35,733 bases of DNA from Candidatus Methanoperedens sp. (GCA_027460585.1 JAPZAP010000097.1:1-35733), one strand, 5' to 3'. Positions 25,166 to 33,891 are shown, counted from the stretch's first letter. Notes: generated by a model from the letters alone, not told the origin. Made by a program: numbers and translations.

Positions 25166-26323
25166 ATGATTACATACGCTGACAGAATAAATTCCTTACC
25201 CCCTTATCTATTTGCAGCTATCGATAAAGCAAAAGCCCAGGTCATAAAGAAGGGTGTGGATGTCATTAACCTTGGAATAGGCGATCCTGACATGCCAACG
25301 CCCCCTCATATTGTTGAAGCCATGAAGAAATCCCTGGATAACCCGGCCAGGCATCGATATCCATCTTATGAAGGGATGCTAACTTTTCGGAATGCTGCAG
25401 CGCAATGGTACAGGAAAACGATGAACGTGACATTAAATCCTGAGGATGAGGTTCTCACGCTTATCGGTTCAAAGGAAGGAATCGCCCATATCCCGCTTGC
25501 GTTCCTGAACCCGGGTGATGTGTCTCTGGTTCCGGACCCGGGATATCCTGTTTACAATATAGGTTCGATCCTTGCAAGCGCAAAGCCATTTAAGATGCCC
25601 CTTCTTGCTGAGAATGAATTCCTTCCTGACCTTGATGCAATACCAAAGGATATTGCTAAAAAGGCAAAGCTCATGTTCCTGAATTACCCCAATAATCCGA
25701 CCTCGGCAATAGCATCATTAAAATTCTTTGAAGAGGTCGTGGATTATGCGAATGAAAATGAAATTATTGTAGTTCATGATGATGCCTATTCAGAGATGAC
25801 CTTTGATGGTTACAAGGCGCCAAGTTTCCTGAATGTAAGCGGCGCAAAGGACGTAGGTATCGAGATGCATTCCCTTTCAAAAACATATAATATGACAGGC
25901 TGGAGACTTGGTTTTGCAGTTGGCAACCGCGAGATAATGGCTGGACTTGGAAAAGTGAAAACGAATGTAGACTCAGGAGCATTTGAATCTATCCAGGAAG
26001 CAGGGATTGCTGCCCTTACCGGACCTCAGGATTGCGTTCGGGATATGAATAAAATATACAGGGAAAGGCGTGATGCACTCCTATCAGGACTCATGGAACT
26101 GGGGCTTGATGTGAAACCTCCAAAAGCCACATTTTATGTTTGGGCGCATGTTAATGGAAAAGCTTCTGACTTTTCAACGATGCTTCTTGAAAAAGCAGGT
26201 ATTGTGGCTACGCCCGGCAACGGATTCGGGGAATATGGCGAAGGGTATGTGCGATTCGCGCTCACGCAGCCGGTTGAGAGGATCAATGAAGCGGTGGAAA
26301 GAATGCGCAAACTGGACATTTGA
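25166..26323 (+). CDS. dapL: LL-diaminopimelate aminotransferase
   Basis: A 385-aa class I/II PLP aminotransferase. DapL makes LL-diaminopimelate directly from tetrahydrodipicolinate in lysine synthesis, using glutamate as amino donor. Visible features: the N-terminal INLGIGDPDMPTPPHIVEAM, the YPSYEGM segment, NYPNNPTSA, and the PLP lysine at residue 239 in SLSKTYNMTGWRLG; a final Arg in the family segment YVRFALTQP. The length is normal. Closely related aminotransferases share these motifs, so the exact substrate is a family-level assignment. A TATA box suggests a leaderless transcript of its own; idsA follows after 123 bp. Confidence 0.85.
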   Translation: MITYADRINSLPPYLFAAIDKAKAQVIKKGVDVINLGIGDPDMPTPPHIVEAMKKSLDNPARHRYPSYEGMLTFRNAAAQWYRKTMNVTLNPEDEVLTLIGSKEGIAHIPLAFLNPGDVSLVPDPGYPVYNIGSILASAKPFKMPLLAENEFLPDLDAIPKDIAKKAKLMFLNYPNNPTSAIASLKFFEEVVDYANENEIIVVHDDAYSEMTFDGYKAPSFLNVSGAKDVGIEMHSLSKTYNMTGWRLGFAVGNREIMAGLGKVKTNVDSGAFESIQEAGIAALTGPQDCVRDMNKIYRERRDALLSGLMELGLDVKPPKATFYVWAHVNGKASDFSTMLLEKAGIVATPGNGFGEYGEGYVRFALTQPVERINEAVERMRKLDI

Positions 26324-26446
26324 AGAAGTAGACAGTATAGATTCGCAGAACTAAAAGGTAAAATCTATTTATGATTAGTACAAGTTGGAAAGAAATATGC
26401 TGCTAATAGAAATCCTTTTCAAGTATTCAGGTCATGGGTGTGAATA

Positions 26447-27361
26447 ATGGATATTGAGCAACTTTTAGAACAGCGGGCAAGATTGGTTGACTCTGAAATG
26501 CCAAATCTTCTCAGTGACATAAAACCTCCTGAACTTGCAGCGGCTGTCACCTATGCCATCTTATCAAAAGGAAAACGCATCAGACCTGCCCTTGTGACAC
26601 TGGCCAGTGAAGCAGTTGGCGGAACGGCAGAAAAAGCCTGCTTCGCAGCAGCATCTATAGAATTGATCCATTCTTCGTCACTCGTTCTTGATGACGTGAT
26701 CGATAAATCAGAAAAAAGACGCGGCAAATCCACGGTTCATGCCCTGTGGGGCAATGATATGGCTTTGCTGACCGTGCAAATACTTGCGGCGCTTTCACTG
26801 CGCATAGCTGCGCGTGACCCAAGACTCATCCATGCGATAGCCGATTCACTGTTCTATATGGGCGAAGGGGAAGCCATGGAACTTGTGGATTTTGCAAAGG
26901 ATAAGAAAAGCTATCTTGATCTAGCATTTCGAAAAACAGGTTCCCTTTTCAGTTCAGCAGCAGAAGTTGGCGCTCTCGTGGGCGGAGGGGACAAGACCCA
27001 GATAAATGATCTCAAGGAATTCGGGAATCACATAGGTATTGCTTTCCAGATCCGCGATGATATTCTGGATTGCATTTCAAAAGAAGAAGATATCGGAAAA
27101 CCAGTGAAGAAAGACCTTTTTATGGGAAGACCATCCATTGTATTGCTTGATGCCATCAATTCCGGAATATCGATCGATCGAATGATGAAATGCAACAACG
27201 GGGAACTCATGCATCTTGTGTCCGATTCTATTGAGAATGCTAAGAGATCAGCAAACGAAGAATTTGAAATTGCAAACAGCAAGCTTGACAACCTTGATGA
27301 CAGTTTCGCAAAGACCAAGCTGAATGAATTAGGCAAATATATAATAAATCGCAGCAAATAA
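26447..27361 (+). CDS. idsA: Geranylgeranyl diphosphate synthase type prenyltransferase
   Basis: A 304-aa trans-isoprenyl diphosphate synthase that condenses isopentenyl diphosphate with allylic diphosphates, giving the C20 (or longer) chain for archaeal ether lipids. It has GKRIRP (42-47), the first aspartate-rich motif DDVID (82-86) and the second DDILD (204-208). The residues four and five before the first motif are Ser, both small, as expected for a C20 or longer product and unlike C15 enzymes, which have aromatic residues there. GGTG lies before the ATG. The stop is two bases before the start of the radical SAM gene, so the two form an operon. Confidence 0.88.
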   Translation: MDIEQLLEQRARLVDSEMPNLLSDIKPPELAAAVTYAILSKGKRIRPALVTLASEAVGGTAEKACFAAASIELIHSSSLVLDDVIDKSEKRRGKSTVHALWGNDMALLTVQILAALSLRIAARDPRLIHAIADSLFYMGEGEAMELVDFAKDKKSYLDLAFRKTGSLFSSAAEVGALVGGGDKTQINDLKEFGNHIGIAFQIRDDILDCISKEEDIGKPVKKDLFMGRPSIVLLDAINSGISIDRMMKCNNGELMHLVSDSIENAKRSANEEFEIANSKLDNLDDSFAKTKLNELGKYIINRSK

Positions 27362-27363
27362 TA

Positions 27364-28389
27364 ATGGAAAGCGATAATAGCGGCTCATTTTATAATTTCC
27401 TCCCTGAAGGATGCCGTTTATGTTACAAAGGTGCAAAAATGGTTCTTTTTGTAACAGGAATATGCGGGAAGAATTGCTTTTACTGTCCGGTTTCAAACAA
27501 ACGGCGTGAGAAGGACATAATATTTGCAAATGAAAGACGTGTGAACAGGGATGAAGATATTATTGAAGAAGCGATCTCGATGGATGCTCTTGGTACAGGA
27601 ATAACCGGCGGCGAGCCGCTTTTAAGACTTGGCCGGGTGATTCATTACATAAAACTGCTTAAAAATAAATTTGGAGAATCGCACCATATTCATTTATATA
27701 CCGCCCTTGCCCCGAACAAAGGGATCATTGAATCGTTAAAAGAGGCAGGTCTTGATGAAATAAGGTTCCATCCTCCACAGGATTTGCTTCCAGGTATCGA
27801 CAAAACGTATTACAGGGTATCTTTGACCGAAGCTCATAAACTTGGTCTTTCTGTGGGAATAGAGATACCATCAATTACTTGCGATCTTAGCGGAGTTATT
27901 TCATTATTGAAGGAAGTCGATGGTTTCCTGAACCTGAATGAACTTGAATTTTCTGAAACGAATTTTTCGAAACTTAAGGAGCGCGGATATGTGACTGTTG
28001 ATGATACATCATCAGCCGTGCTTGGCAGCAGGGAAGCAGCGCAAGGTCTGGATTATGATAAACTGCATTTTTGCTCTTCAAGATTCAAGGATGCAATACA
28101 GCTCAGGGAGAGATTTAAAAGGATCGCAAAAATATCTGCCAGGCATTTTGATGAGATTACTGACGACGGAACTCTTGTATATGGGCTCATTGAAGGGAGT
28201 TGCGCACCTTTTTTAAAAGAAGCGGGAGTCCCGGATGAAATGTACTCTGTCCTTGACGATACTGTTGAGATCGCATGGTGGATAGCTGAAGACTTTGCTG
28301 GTGAATTGAAAAAAATCGGGTGTGAGGTGTCTGTAATTGAGAGATACCCGATGAAAAACGGTATGATCGCTGAAAGAACCCCACTTTAA
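27364..28389 (+). CDS. Radical SAM protein
   Basis: A 341-aa radical SAM enzyme. The 4Fe-4S/SAM motif CGKNCFYC (Cys 34, 38, 41) is complete, and a further CRLC pair (17 and 20) precedes it. GITGGEPLLR (the GGE motif) follows. It resembles archaeal proteins described as related to pyruvate formate-lyase activating enzyme (COG2108-like, from memory); the substrate is unknown. It starts 2 nt after idsA, pointing to co-translation. A link to lipid or isoprenoid chemistry is only a guess from position. A small winged-helix-like gene follows 34 nt later with its own TATA-like GTATAAAC. Confidence 0.8.
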   Translation: MESDNSGSFYNFLPEGCRLCYKGAKMVLFVTGICGKNCFYCPVSNKRREKDIIFANERRVNRDEDIIEEAISMDALGTGITGGEPLLRLGRVIHYIKLLKNKFGESHHIHLYTALAPNKGIIESLKEAGLDEIRFHPPQDLLPGIDKTYYRVSLTEAHKLGLSVGIEIPSITCDLSGVISLLKEVDGFLNLNELEFSETNFSKLKERGYVTVDDTSSAVLGSREAAQGLDYDKLHFCSSRFKDAIQLRERFKRIAKISARHFDEITDDGTLVYGLIEGSCAPFLKEAGVPDEMYSVLDDTVEIAWWIAEDFAGELKKIGCEVSVIERYPMKNGMIAERTPL

Positions 28390-28423
28390 TAAATAGAAAG
28401 GTATAAACTCTAAAAATCAAATA

Positions 28424-28747
28424 ATGACAGAGGTGGTTTCACTGAACGGAAAAGAAAATGAGGCTTTAAAAGAACGGCTCACAAAATACCTGATGAGAGA
28501 TGAGACCGGTATCAGGAAGTCTGTCTTGAAATTGTTTCTTAATGAGCAGCCTTATACCACCCAGAACGTCTTTGACCGTTTGAAGGAACAGGGATTCGAT
28601 GTAAATTACAGGGGAGTTTCAGCCATGGTCGGGCTTATGAACACGAGGCTTGGCATTTTGAGAATAGATGTCAAAGGCGACCATAATGTCTATTCGCTTA
28701 AATATGAATACAAGAACAGTGTAAAAGCGACAATGGATAATTATTAA
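28424..28747 (+). CDS. Small winged-helix-like protein (DUF2551-like)
   Basis: A 107-aa protein with a helix-rich N-terminus and a probable winged-helix core: IRKSVLKLFLNEQPYTTQNV, then FDRLKEQGFDVNYRGVSAMV and a beta hairpin ending GDHNVYSLKYE. It recalls archaeal DUF2551 proteins, judged from memory. It may bind DNA, but no target is known. GTATAAAC (28401-28408) about 22 nt before the ATG suggests a leaderless message. It ends 32 bp before the convergent ruvC gene. Confidence 0.65.
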   Translation: MTEVVSLNGKENEALKERLTKYLMRDETGIRKSVLKLFLNEQPYTTQNVFDRLKEQGFDVNYRGVSAMVGLMNTRLGILRIDVKGDHNVYSLKYEYKNSVKATMDNY

Positions 28748-28779
28748 TATTTTAAAATATGGATAATTAATATAATATA

Positions 28780-29253
28780 TTAACATTTCGAAATATTAAT
28801 GTGACATAAAGCGATCGAGAGTCCATCCGCCGCATCATCTGGCTGCGGTATCTCATCCAGGTTGAGCAACCTTTTGATCATCTCCTGCATCTGTTTCTTA
28901 TCTGCACGCCCTGAGCCGGTTATTGCCTGCTTCACCTGGCTGGGAGTATATTCAAGAACAGGGATGTTCTTTTGCGCTGCTGCAAGGAAAATGACGCCTC
29001 TTGCCTCGCTCACACTCATGGCATTTGTTACATTGGTATTGAAAAACAGCCGTTCAACAGCGATTACTTCGGGATTGTATTTTTCAAGAAGCGAATTGAC
29101 CTCGGAGTAAATTTGCGCGAGGCGCTGCGGGGTTTTCTTATCTGCGGATGTCCTGATGCATCCATAGCTTATCGGAGTTATCGTCCCGTTTTTTGTGCTT
29201 ATTACTCCAAAACCCACAATCGCAAGCCCTGGGTCAATTCCGATAACTATCAT
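28780..29253 (-). CDS. ruvC: Holliday junction resolvase RuvC
   Basis: A 157-aa RuvC-family nuclease that cuts four-way DNA junctions during recombination. All expected acidic residues are present: Asp7 in GIDPG, Glu67 in AVERLFF, and Asp140 and Asp143 in DDAADGLSIALCH. The segment FFNTNVTNAMSVSEARGVI and YTPSQVKQAITGSGRADKKQ are also typical. The length is close to the bacterial enzyme (about 170 aa), slightly short at the C-terminus. Archaea normally use Hjc, so a bacterial-type RuvC with no RuvA or RuvB nearby is noteworthy. It diverges from cfbA across about 100 bp. Confidence 0.9.
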   Translation of the reverse strand: MIVIGIDPGLAIVGFGVISTKNGTITPISYGCIRTSADKKTPQRLAQIYSEVNSLLEKYNPEVIAVERLFFNTNVTNAMSVSEARGVIFLAAAQKNIPVLEYTPSQVKQAITGSGRADKKQMQEMIKRLLNLDEIPQPDDAADGLSIALCHINISKC

Positions 29254-29359
29254 GGGGATTTAAATGAGTTTAACATTTATTTGCTTTTGCCCATCAAAAG
29301 GGTTATAAGATGAATCACCAATAAAACCACTCAATTATCACGATCATATGAGGATTTTT
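29254..29359. promoter_or_regulatory. Divergent promoter region of ruvC and cfbA
   Basis: GGGTTATAAG (29300-29309) is a likely TATA box for cfbA, giving a leader of about 30 nt. On the other strand AAATAAATG (near 29271-29279) could serve ruvC. Confidence 0.4.
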
Positions 29360-29761
29360 ATGACAGAAAAAATTGGAATACTCGCACTTGGACATGGAAG
29401 CAGGCATCCCCACAATAAAGAAGTAGTTAACGGGGTTGCGCAACTCATCGCTAAGAAATACAAGAACACAGTTGTTCGCATAGGTTTTATGAATATGAAT
29501 ACTCCAACCATGAAAGAAGGTCTTGATGGTTTCAAAGGAACAGGCGTTTCCACGATCGTAGCCGTTCCCATATTCCTTGCGCATGGCGTACATACAATGG
29601 AAGACATCCCCCAGATACTTGGTGTCAGCAAGGAATCGCGAAAAGCAAATATAAAACTTGACGGCAGGGACGTGACCCTGATCTATTCGGAGCCTCTGGG
29701 AGTCGATGACCTGGTCGCAGAACTGGCATATAAGAGGGTGACGGAAGCTCTCTCGAATTGA
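29360..29761 (+). CDS. cfbA: Sirohydrochlorin cobalt/nickel chelatase (CfbA/CbiX-small)
   Basis: A 133-aa small CbiX-type chelatase. In F430 makers CfbA inserts nickel into sirohydrochlorin, the first committed step to coenzyme F430; the same enzyme can insert cobalt for cobamides. Metal-site histidines are in GHGSRHP (His12) and FLAHGVHTMEDIP (His75 and nearby). The size is that of the short, homodimeric archaeal form. The start at 29360 is chosen over 29348 because GAGGA lies 5 nt before it, overlapping the upstream ATG. cfbE follows 170 bp later, which supports a role in F430 synthesis. Confidence 0.85.
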   Translation: MTEKIGILALGHGSRHPHNKEVVNGVAQLIAKKYKNTVVRIGFMNMNTPTMKEGLDGFKGTGVSTIVAVPIFLAHGVHTMEDIPQILGVSKESRKANIKLDGRDVTLIYSEPLGVDDLVAELAYKRVTEALSN

Positions 29762-29800
29762 TGCTGTTTCATTGTAGTTCAAGAGATAAATCGAACTATA

Positions 29801-29868
29801 TAACACACGATTTACACCGATAAGCGAATATCCGTGAAAATCCGTGTAATCCGCAGCATCCGTGTTCT
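29801..29868. repeat. CACGGAT-type short-period repeat
   Basis: Read on the minus strand it is AGAACACGGATGCTGCGGAT, then TACACGGATTTTCACGGATA and a tail ending TCGTGTGTTA. Units of about 10-12 bases recur on CACGGAT. A fragment of the same type is at 32358-32385. It sits between cfbA and cfbE. Confidence 0.65.
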
Positions 29869-29895
29869 ATTCAAACTGACCTTGAAATGATGGAA

Positions 29896-29905
29896 AATTT
29901 ATAGC
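29896..29905 (+). promoter_or_regulatory. TATA box of the cfbE-dhs operon
   Basis: GAAAATTTATAGC, with core TTTATAG at 29898-29904, lies about 30 nt before the ATG, predicting a very short leader. Confidence 0.5.
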
Positions 29906-29931
29906 TTTTTGGAACCTAAATAAAAGCAAGC

Positions 29932-31329
29932 ATGTTAAACTCCTCAACCAATGACCGATCATTGCTGCTCAAGAAAACTTCAAAAATAGCAGTTCTTGAC
30001 TTAACCCATGGCGGCGCCGTCATAGCCAGGAAGTTAACGAAATTCGCAGGATCTGTCACCGGAGTAGATGTTTACAGGACGCTAAGTATTGAATCCCTGA
30101 ATGAACTCGAAAACGATGGAATAAAAACATCCACTGAACCTCTTGATCCATTGGATTTTGACATCATAATCGCCCCGGTGCATCTTGACTCCGGCTATCC
30201 GATGCTTGCAGAAGCTGCCAATCGAAATATCCCAATAATATCACATCATCAAGCTGTGGGGCAGATTTTATCAACCTACGACCTGAAGAACAAAATCTTT
30301 ATTGAACTTACAGGGACAAAAGCAAAAACAAGCACTGCGATCCTCCTTGCTGATATTTTGTCCGCGAAAAAAAGAGTGATATCCCATACAAGCAGAGGAC
30401 TTGAAAATCGAAGCACCGGAACAATAATTAAAAAAGGATTAAGCATAACCCCTGCAAGCATCCTGACCGCGCTTGATGCAGTGAATGACGCCGGGATCGA
30501 TTTCGATGTGTTCATAGCCGAGGTTTCAATTGGCGGAACTGGTTATGCCGATATCGGAATAATCACAACTATCGCAAATGATTACAAAATAGCAAATAAC
30601 ACAAAGCTTGCAAGTGACTCTAAACGTCGCATGATACTTGATGCAAAACCAGGAAGCAAACTTGTGGTGAACAATGATGCTCTTAGGTTTTTCGGGGCAT
30701 GCAGAAGGGATATCGAGATTATCTCTTTCACTGATTCGATTGATGCTTCATGTAATGTCTATTATGAAGACCTTGATAAAAAAGGTGGAACAATAGCCTA
30801 TTTTCTCGGCAGGGAACATGGAAAAATCCATATCAGGGAAGCCGGGGATTACGACATAAGTTCATATAAAACCGCTTTTGTGTGCGCAACCGCCGCGGCT
30901 CTTGCACTGGATATTGACTCAGACACGGTCGAGAGGGCTTTTCTGGGATTTAAGGGCGCAAAGGGTCGCATGACGAAAAAATCAGTTGACGGCAGGATCC
31001 TCATAGATAATTCAAACTCCGGAATGGACATACGGACAGCGCAAAAAGCGCTCAAGTATGCGCAGGAAGAAGGAGGAAGAATCGTCATGGTTCTTGGAGA
31101 AGAGGCAAAAGAAGTATGCGAAGGACTTGATCCGGCAGGAGTGGAACGTTTTATCAACAATCACATAAATGAGCTTGGAGCGCTCGTACTTGTCGGGGAA
31201 AGGATGAAACCGCTTGCAATGAAGGCAAAAATATATTATGCTGGCGATCTGCATGGCGGGCTTGAGCTTGCAAAGTCATTGACAAACGAAAAGGATATTA
31301 TTTTATCCTGTGTGAAGTGCTTCAGGTAA
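29932..31329 (+). CDS. cfbE: Coenzyme F430 synthetase, Mur ligase-like (CfbE)
   Basis: A 465-aa Mur-ligase-like ATP-dependent enzyme. CfbE closes the last ring, turning seco-F430 into coenzyme F430 for methyl-coenzyme M reductase. It has an N-terminal Rossmann-like part, the P-loop variant GTKAKTST (128-135), the mid-domain EVSIGGTGYADIGIIT, and a C-terminal ligase segment FKGAKGRMTKKSVDGRILID followed by a conserved DNSNSGMD. This P-loop differs from the GTNGKTT of cell-wall Mur ligases and agrees with the CfbE subgroup as I recall it. With cfbA beside it the assignment is strong; cfbB, cfbC and cfbD are not in the window. The dhs gene starts 6 nt after its stop. Confidence 0.82.
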   Translation: MLNSSTNDRSLLLKKTSKIAVLDLTHGGAVIARKLTKFAGSVTGVDVYRTLSIESLNELENDGIKTSTEPLDPLDFDIIIAPVHLDSGYPMLAEAANRNIPIISHHQAVGQILSTYDLKNKIFIELTGTKAKTSTAILLADILSAKKRVISHTSRGLENRSTGTIIKKGLSITPASILTALDAVNDAGIDFDVFIAEVSIGGTGYADIGIITTIANDYKIANNTKLASDSKRRMILDAKPGSKLVVNNDALRFFGACRRDIEIISFTDSIDASCNVYYEDLDKKGGTIAYFLGREHGKIHIREAGDYDISSYKTAFVCATAAALALDIDSDTVERAFLGFKGAKGRMTKKSVDGRILIDNSNSGMDIRTAQKALKYAQEEGGRIVMVLGEEAKEVCEGLDPAGVERFINNHINELGALVLVGERMKPLAMKAKIYYAGDLHGGLELAKSLTNEKDIILSCVKCFR

Positions 31330-31335
31330 TAAGAT

Positions 31336-32256
31336 ATGGAACTTAATAAAAAGATCATTCCCGCAAGAATAACCAAAAACATGTCCGCAGGAGAGCTTGT
31401 GGCAAGTTTTGAGAGCTGCGCTTTCGGGGCAGGCCGCTTATATGAAGCGGTTGACATATACAGGGAAATGCAGGATGACCCTGAATGCACAAAATTCTTC
31501 GGACTTGCAGGCGCCATGGTACCTGCTGGTATGAGGCAGATCGTAAGCGACATGATCCGGGACAGGGAGATCGACATTCTTGTGAGCACAGGTGCAAATC
31601 TTGTCCATGATATCATAGAATCCATGGGGCTTCATCATTACAAAGGAACTGATGCCACAGATGATATCCAGTTGAAACACGAAGCAGTAAACCGCATATA
31701 TGATGTTTTCCTTCCAGAACATCATTTTACGGATCTTGAGGAAAAACTCCAGTCCATCTTCAGGGAAATCCCTGAAAAGCTCTCCATAACCGAACTTCTT
31801 TCACACATCGGGGCGCGCCTTGACGATGAAAACTCTATTTTGAAAAGCGCATATGATATGGGCATTCCTGTATACTGCCCCGCCATCCAGGATTCCATAA
31901 TCGGGCTGCAGGCATGGCTGTACAAGCAGACAAAGCCCCTGAACGTGGATGTTTTTGCGGATATGAAAGGGTTGATCGACCGATGCTTTGAGGCAAAACG
32001 TGCAGGTGTTATGATAATAGGCGGGGGCGTACCCAAGAATTTCATTTTGCAGTCCATGCTTGTCACTCCGCGCTCTTTTGACTATGCAATACAACTCACG
32101 ATGGACAGGCCTGAGACCGGCGGACTTTCCGGCGCAACGCTTGATGAAGCGCGCTCATGGGGCAAGATCGGGGAAAACGCACGGTCTGTGACTGTTTATT
32201 CGGATGCGACCATTACGCTGCCGATGATCGTGGCTGCCGCAAAATGCCGGAAATGA
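31336..32256 (+). CDS. dys: Deoxyhypusine synthase
   Basis: A 306-aa deoxyhypusine synthase. It moves the aminobutyl group of spermidine (or an agmatine-derived form in some archaea) to a lysine of initiation factor aIF5A, using NAD. Visible signatures: TGANLVHDI, MGLHHYKGTDATDD, PVYCPAIQDSIIG, IGGGVPKNF, and RPETGGLSGATLDEARSWGK with the catalytic lysine at residue 277. The length is normal for archaea. It starts 6 nt after cfbE with AGGT upstream, so it is likely co-transcribed with cfbE; a functional tie to F430 is not known. Confidence 0.9.
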   Translation: MELNKKIIPARITKNMSAGELVASFESCAFGAGRLYEAVDIYREMQDDPECTKFFGLAGAMVPAGMRQIVSDMIRDREIDILVSTGANLVHDIIESMGLHHYKGTDATDDIQLKHEAVNRIYDVFLPEHHFTDLEEKLQSIFREIPEKLSITELLSHIGARLDDENSILKSAYDMGIPVYCPAIQDSIIGLQAWLYKQTKPLNVDVFADMKGLIDRCFEAKRAGVMIIGGGVPKNFILQSMLVTPRSFDYAIQLTMDRPETGGLSGATLDEARSWGKIGENARSVTVYSDATITLPMIVAAAKCRK

Positions 32257-32357
32257 GAAAGGATTTTCGGTATGCTCCTTTGGAAAAGGTTGTTTCATGC
32301 ATAAACGCGAATTCATGAGCGTTTGGGTTGAAGAAGTAGTATTCATCAAAACGAAGG

Positions 32358-32385
32358 GAACACGGATGACACGGAGGATTTTCAA
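32358..32385. repeat. CACGGAT-type repeat fragment
   Basis: GAACACGGATGACACGGAGG, then ATTTTCAA, the same unit type as at 29801-29868, lies in the gap between two convergent genes. Confidence 0.5.
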
Positions 32386-32411
32386 CGATTTGGGTATTTC
32401 TGATTAAATCT

Positions 32412-32948
32412 TTATTTCCTGTCATCGTGACTATCACTCAATGTTTGTTTCTCCTTTTTTTCAAACCACTTCTCGTCAACAAGAACCACAGATGCCTTAA
32501 CCTTGGCTTCTGGTGATGACCAGTATTTTCTCTGCAATCGATTTCCTTCTTCCCTGGAGACCATTTTAAAACCGTGTTTTTCATAGAATCGAATCGCCCA
32601 AATAGCATTTGACCACGTGGCTATCAGGATTGGTTCATCTGTGAGTTCTTTGAGATAAGATAGCAATTTTCCCCCGATGCCATGATTTTGCATGGCAGTC
32701 TTTACATAGGCGTGTCGGATGAGCGTCACGTTCTGCCTGTGCTGAATACCCATCACCCCGGCCAGTTCTCCATCTTCCTCATAACCCCACATTGCAATAC
32801 CGTCATCCAGTTCTCCCCTCAGTTCATCTCTGGACATATAGGGCTCTTTCCAGTATTCTACGGGGATAACTCCTTTATACGACTGTGCTGCATCATTGAT
32901 GATCTCGTAAATCTTCTCAAAATCACTTGCTATGCATTTACGAATCAT
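32412..32948 (-). CDS. GNAT-family N-acetyltransferase
   Basis: A 178-aa GNAT acetyltransferase; the acceptor is unknown. The acetyl-CoA site is QNHGIGGKLLSYL, preceded by TLIRHAYVKTAM, and FYEKHGFKMVSREEG is the usual C-terminal segment. After it come about 40 residues (RKYWSSPEAKVKASVVLVDE, then KWFEKKEKQTL) typical of a subgroup. The start at 32948 is preferred over 32996 because AGAGG lies about 10 nt upstream and the GNAT fold begins MIRKCIASDFEKIYEI. It is convergent with dhs. Confidence 0.85.
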   Translation of the reverse strand: MIRKCIASDFEKIYEIINDAAQSYKGVIPVEYWKEPYMSRDELRGELDDGIAMWGYEEDGELAGVMGIQHRQNVTLIRHAYVKTAMQNHGIGGKLLSYLKELTDEPILIATWSNAIWAIRFYEKHGFKMVSREEGNRLQRKYWSSPEAKVKASVVLVDEKWFEKKEKQTLSDSHDDRK

Positions 32949-33051
32949 TGCCTGTTTTCCTCTTTCTCCTGACAAATACGATAGCACAGGACACAATAGA
33001 ACCCCTATTACTGCTGGCGGGTGCTTTTCATATTCATCGAAAGTAAATTAC

Positions 33052-33588
33052 TTATGCTGATTCCTTCGCTAATTTCTGTGTAGTTAACCATAGACATATA
33101 ACAGTAAATGGAATTGTTACCAGATTACCAACAACCACTGCGCCTCCGATAATATTTATCACAAAAAGCACAACTCCGAGAATTAATGTGAATTCGAAGT
33201 TATCGCGCCCGATCCTGTAGCTTTTCTTCAGAGCTTCGATAGCTCCTGATTTCTCTGATATCGCAATAGGGATCGAATACTGGAACAGGAGCAGTAGTAT
33301 CAATCCTGGGATTACCAGCAGGATAAGACCAACAAGCACTGCCAGTCCTCCGACTATGAACATTGCCCAGCTTGTTACGAAATAATCAAAACCGGCAAAT
33401 ACGTCCTTTATTTCAACCTCTTCTCCATTAACGATCTTTCGCCCCATTAAATATAGTCCGAAAAACAATGGCGGCGCTGTGATTATTAAGATCGAACCGA
33501 TAATTGCTACCGCAGTTGCAACGATGAAAACGGCGAACTGTTTTTTGTATATCTCGAATCCTTCGTTTAAGATATCTTCAACCTTCAT
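33052..33588 (-). CDS. Small polytopic membrane protein
   Basis: A 178-aa membrane protein with an amphipathic start ([20 protein letters not shown]) and about four hydrophobic stretches near residues 18-50, 72-100, 138-155 and 156-172. The plan, with [20 protein letters not shown] between helices, recalls the DUF975 or glycerophosphodiesterase membrane-domain group, but this is a loose likeness. The function is unknown. CAAGGAGTTGAATTT precedes the ATG, giving a clear ribosome site. Confidence 0.7.
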   Translation of the reverse strand: MKVEDILNEGFEIYKKQFAVFIVATAVAIIGSILIITAPPLFFGLYLMGRKIVNGEEVEIKDVFAGFDYFVTSWAMFIVGGLAVLVGLILLVIPGLILLLLFQYSIPIAISEKSGAIEALKKSYRIGRDNFEFTLILGVVLFVINIIGGAVVVGNLVTIPFTVICLWLTTQKLAKESA

Positions 33589-33637
33589 AAATTCAACTCC
33601 TTGTTGTTAAATTATTTGGCCAACTATATAATATATC

Positions 33638-33647
33638 CTATTTCCCG
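33638..33647. repeat. Target-site duplication, left
   Basis: CTATTTCCCG, matched perfectly at 33789-33798 on the other side of the MITE-like element. A 10-bp duplication is evidence for transposition. Confidence 0.7.
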
Positions 33648-33788
33648 TGAGTGTAAAAGCTTTTGGTGTTACAATTTTATAAATCGTAAATACGCTATCA
33701 TAAATCTGCGTTCATCGGCGTTAATCTGCGGTTTTTTATTTTCAATTATTTTATGATAGCCCCCCAACACCAAAGTTTTTGACAGCCT
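33648..33788 (-). mobile_element. MITE-like element, right copy with target-site duplication
   Basis: A 141-bp noncoding element, inverted relative to 1-140. Ends are TGAGTGTAAAAGCTTTTGGT and, as reverse complement of the other end, AGGCTGTCAAAAACTTTGGT, matching at 16 of 23 bases. An inner pair GCTATCATAAA/TTTATGATAGC frames the periodic core. Perfect 10-bp direct repeats flank it. It lies between a membrane protein gene and an APC permease gene. No transposase is in the window; it would need one in trans. Confidence 0.8.
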
Positions 33789-33798
33789 CTATTTCCCG
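33789..33798. repeat. Target-site duplication, right
   Basis: CTATTTCCCG, the partner of 33638-33647. Confidence 0.7.
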
Positions 33799-33891
33799 GA
33801 TTTCATACATCCCTCTAAGATATCCATTGCTTTCAGGCGATAATTTTAATCGATATGAGAACTATAATTTAACTCTTCATCCTTCCATAAT

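Noticed and set aside
29315-29806. Minus-strand frame of 163 residues
   Set aside because: It is antisense to cfbA, which has clear motifs and a ribosome site.
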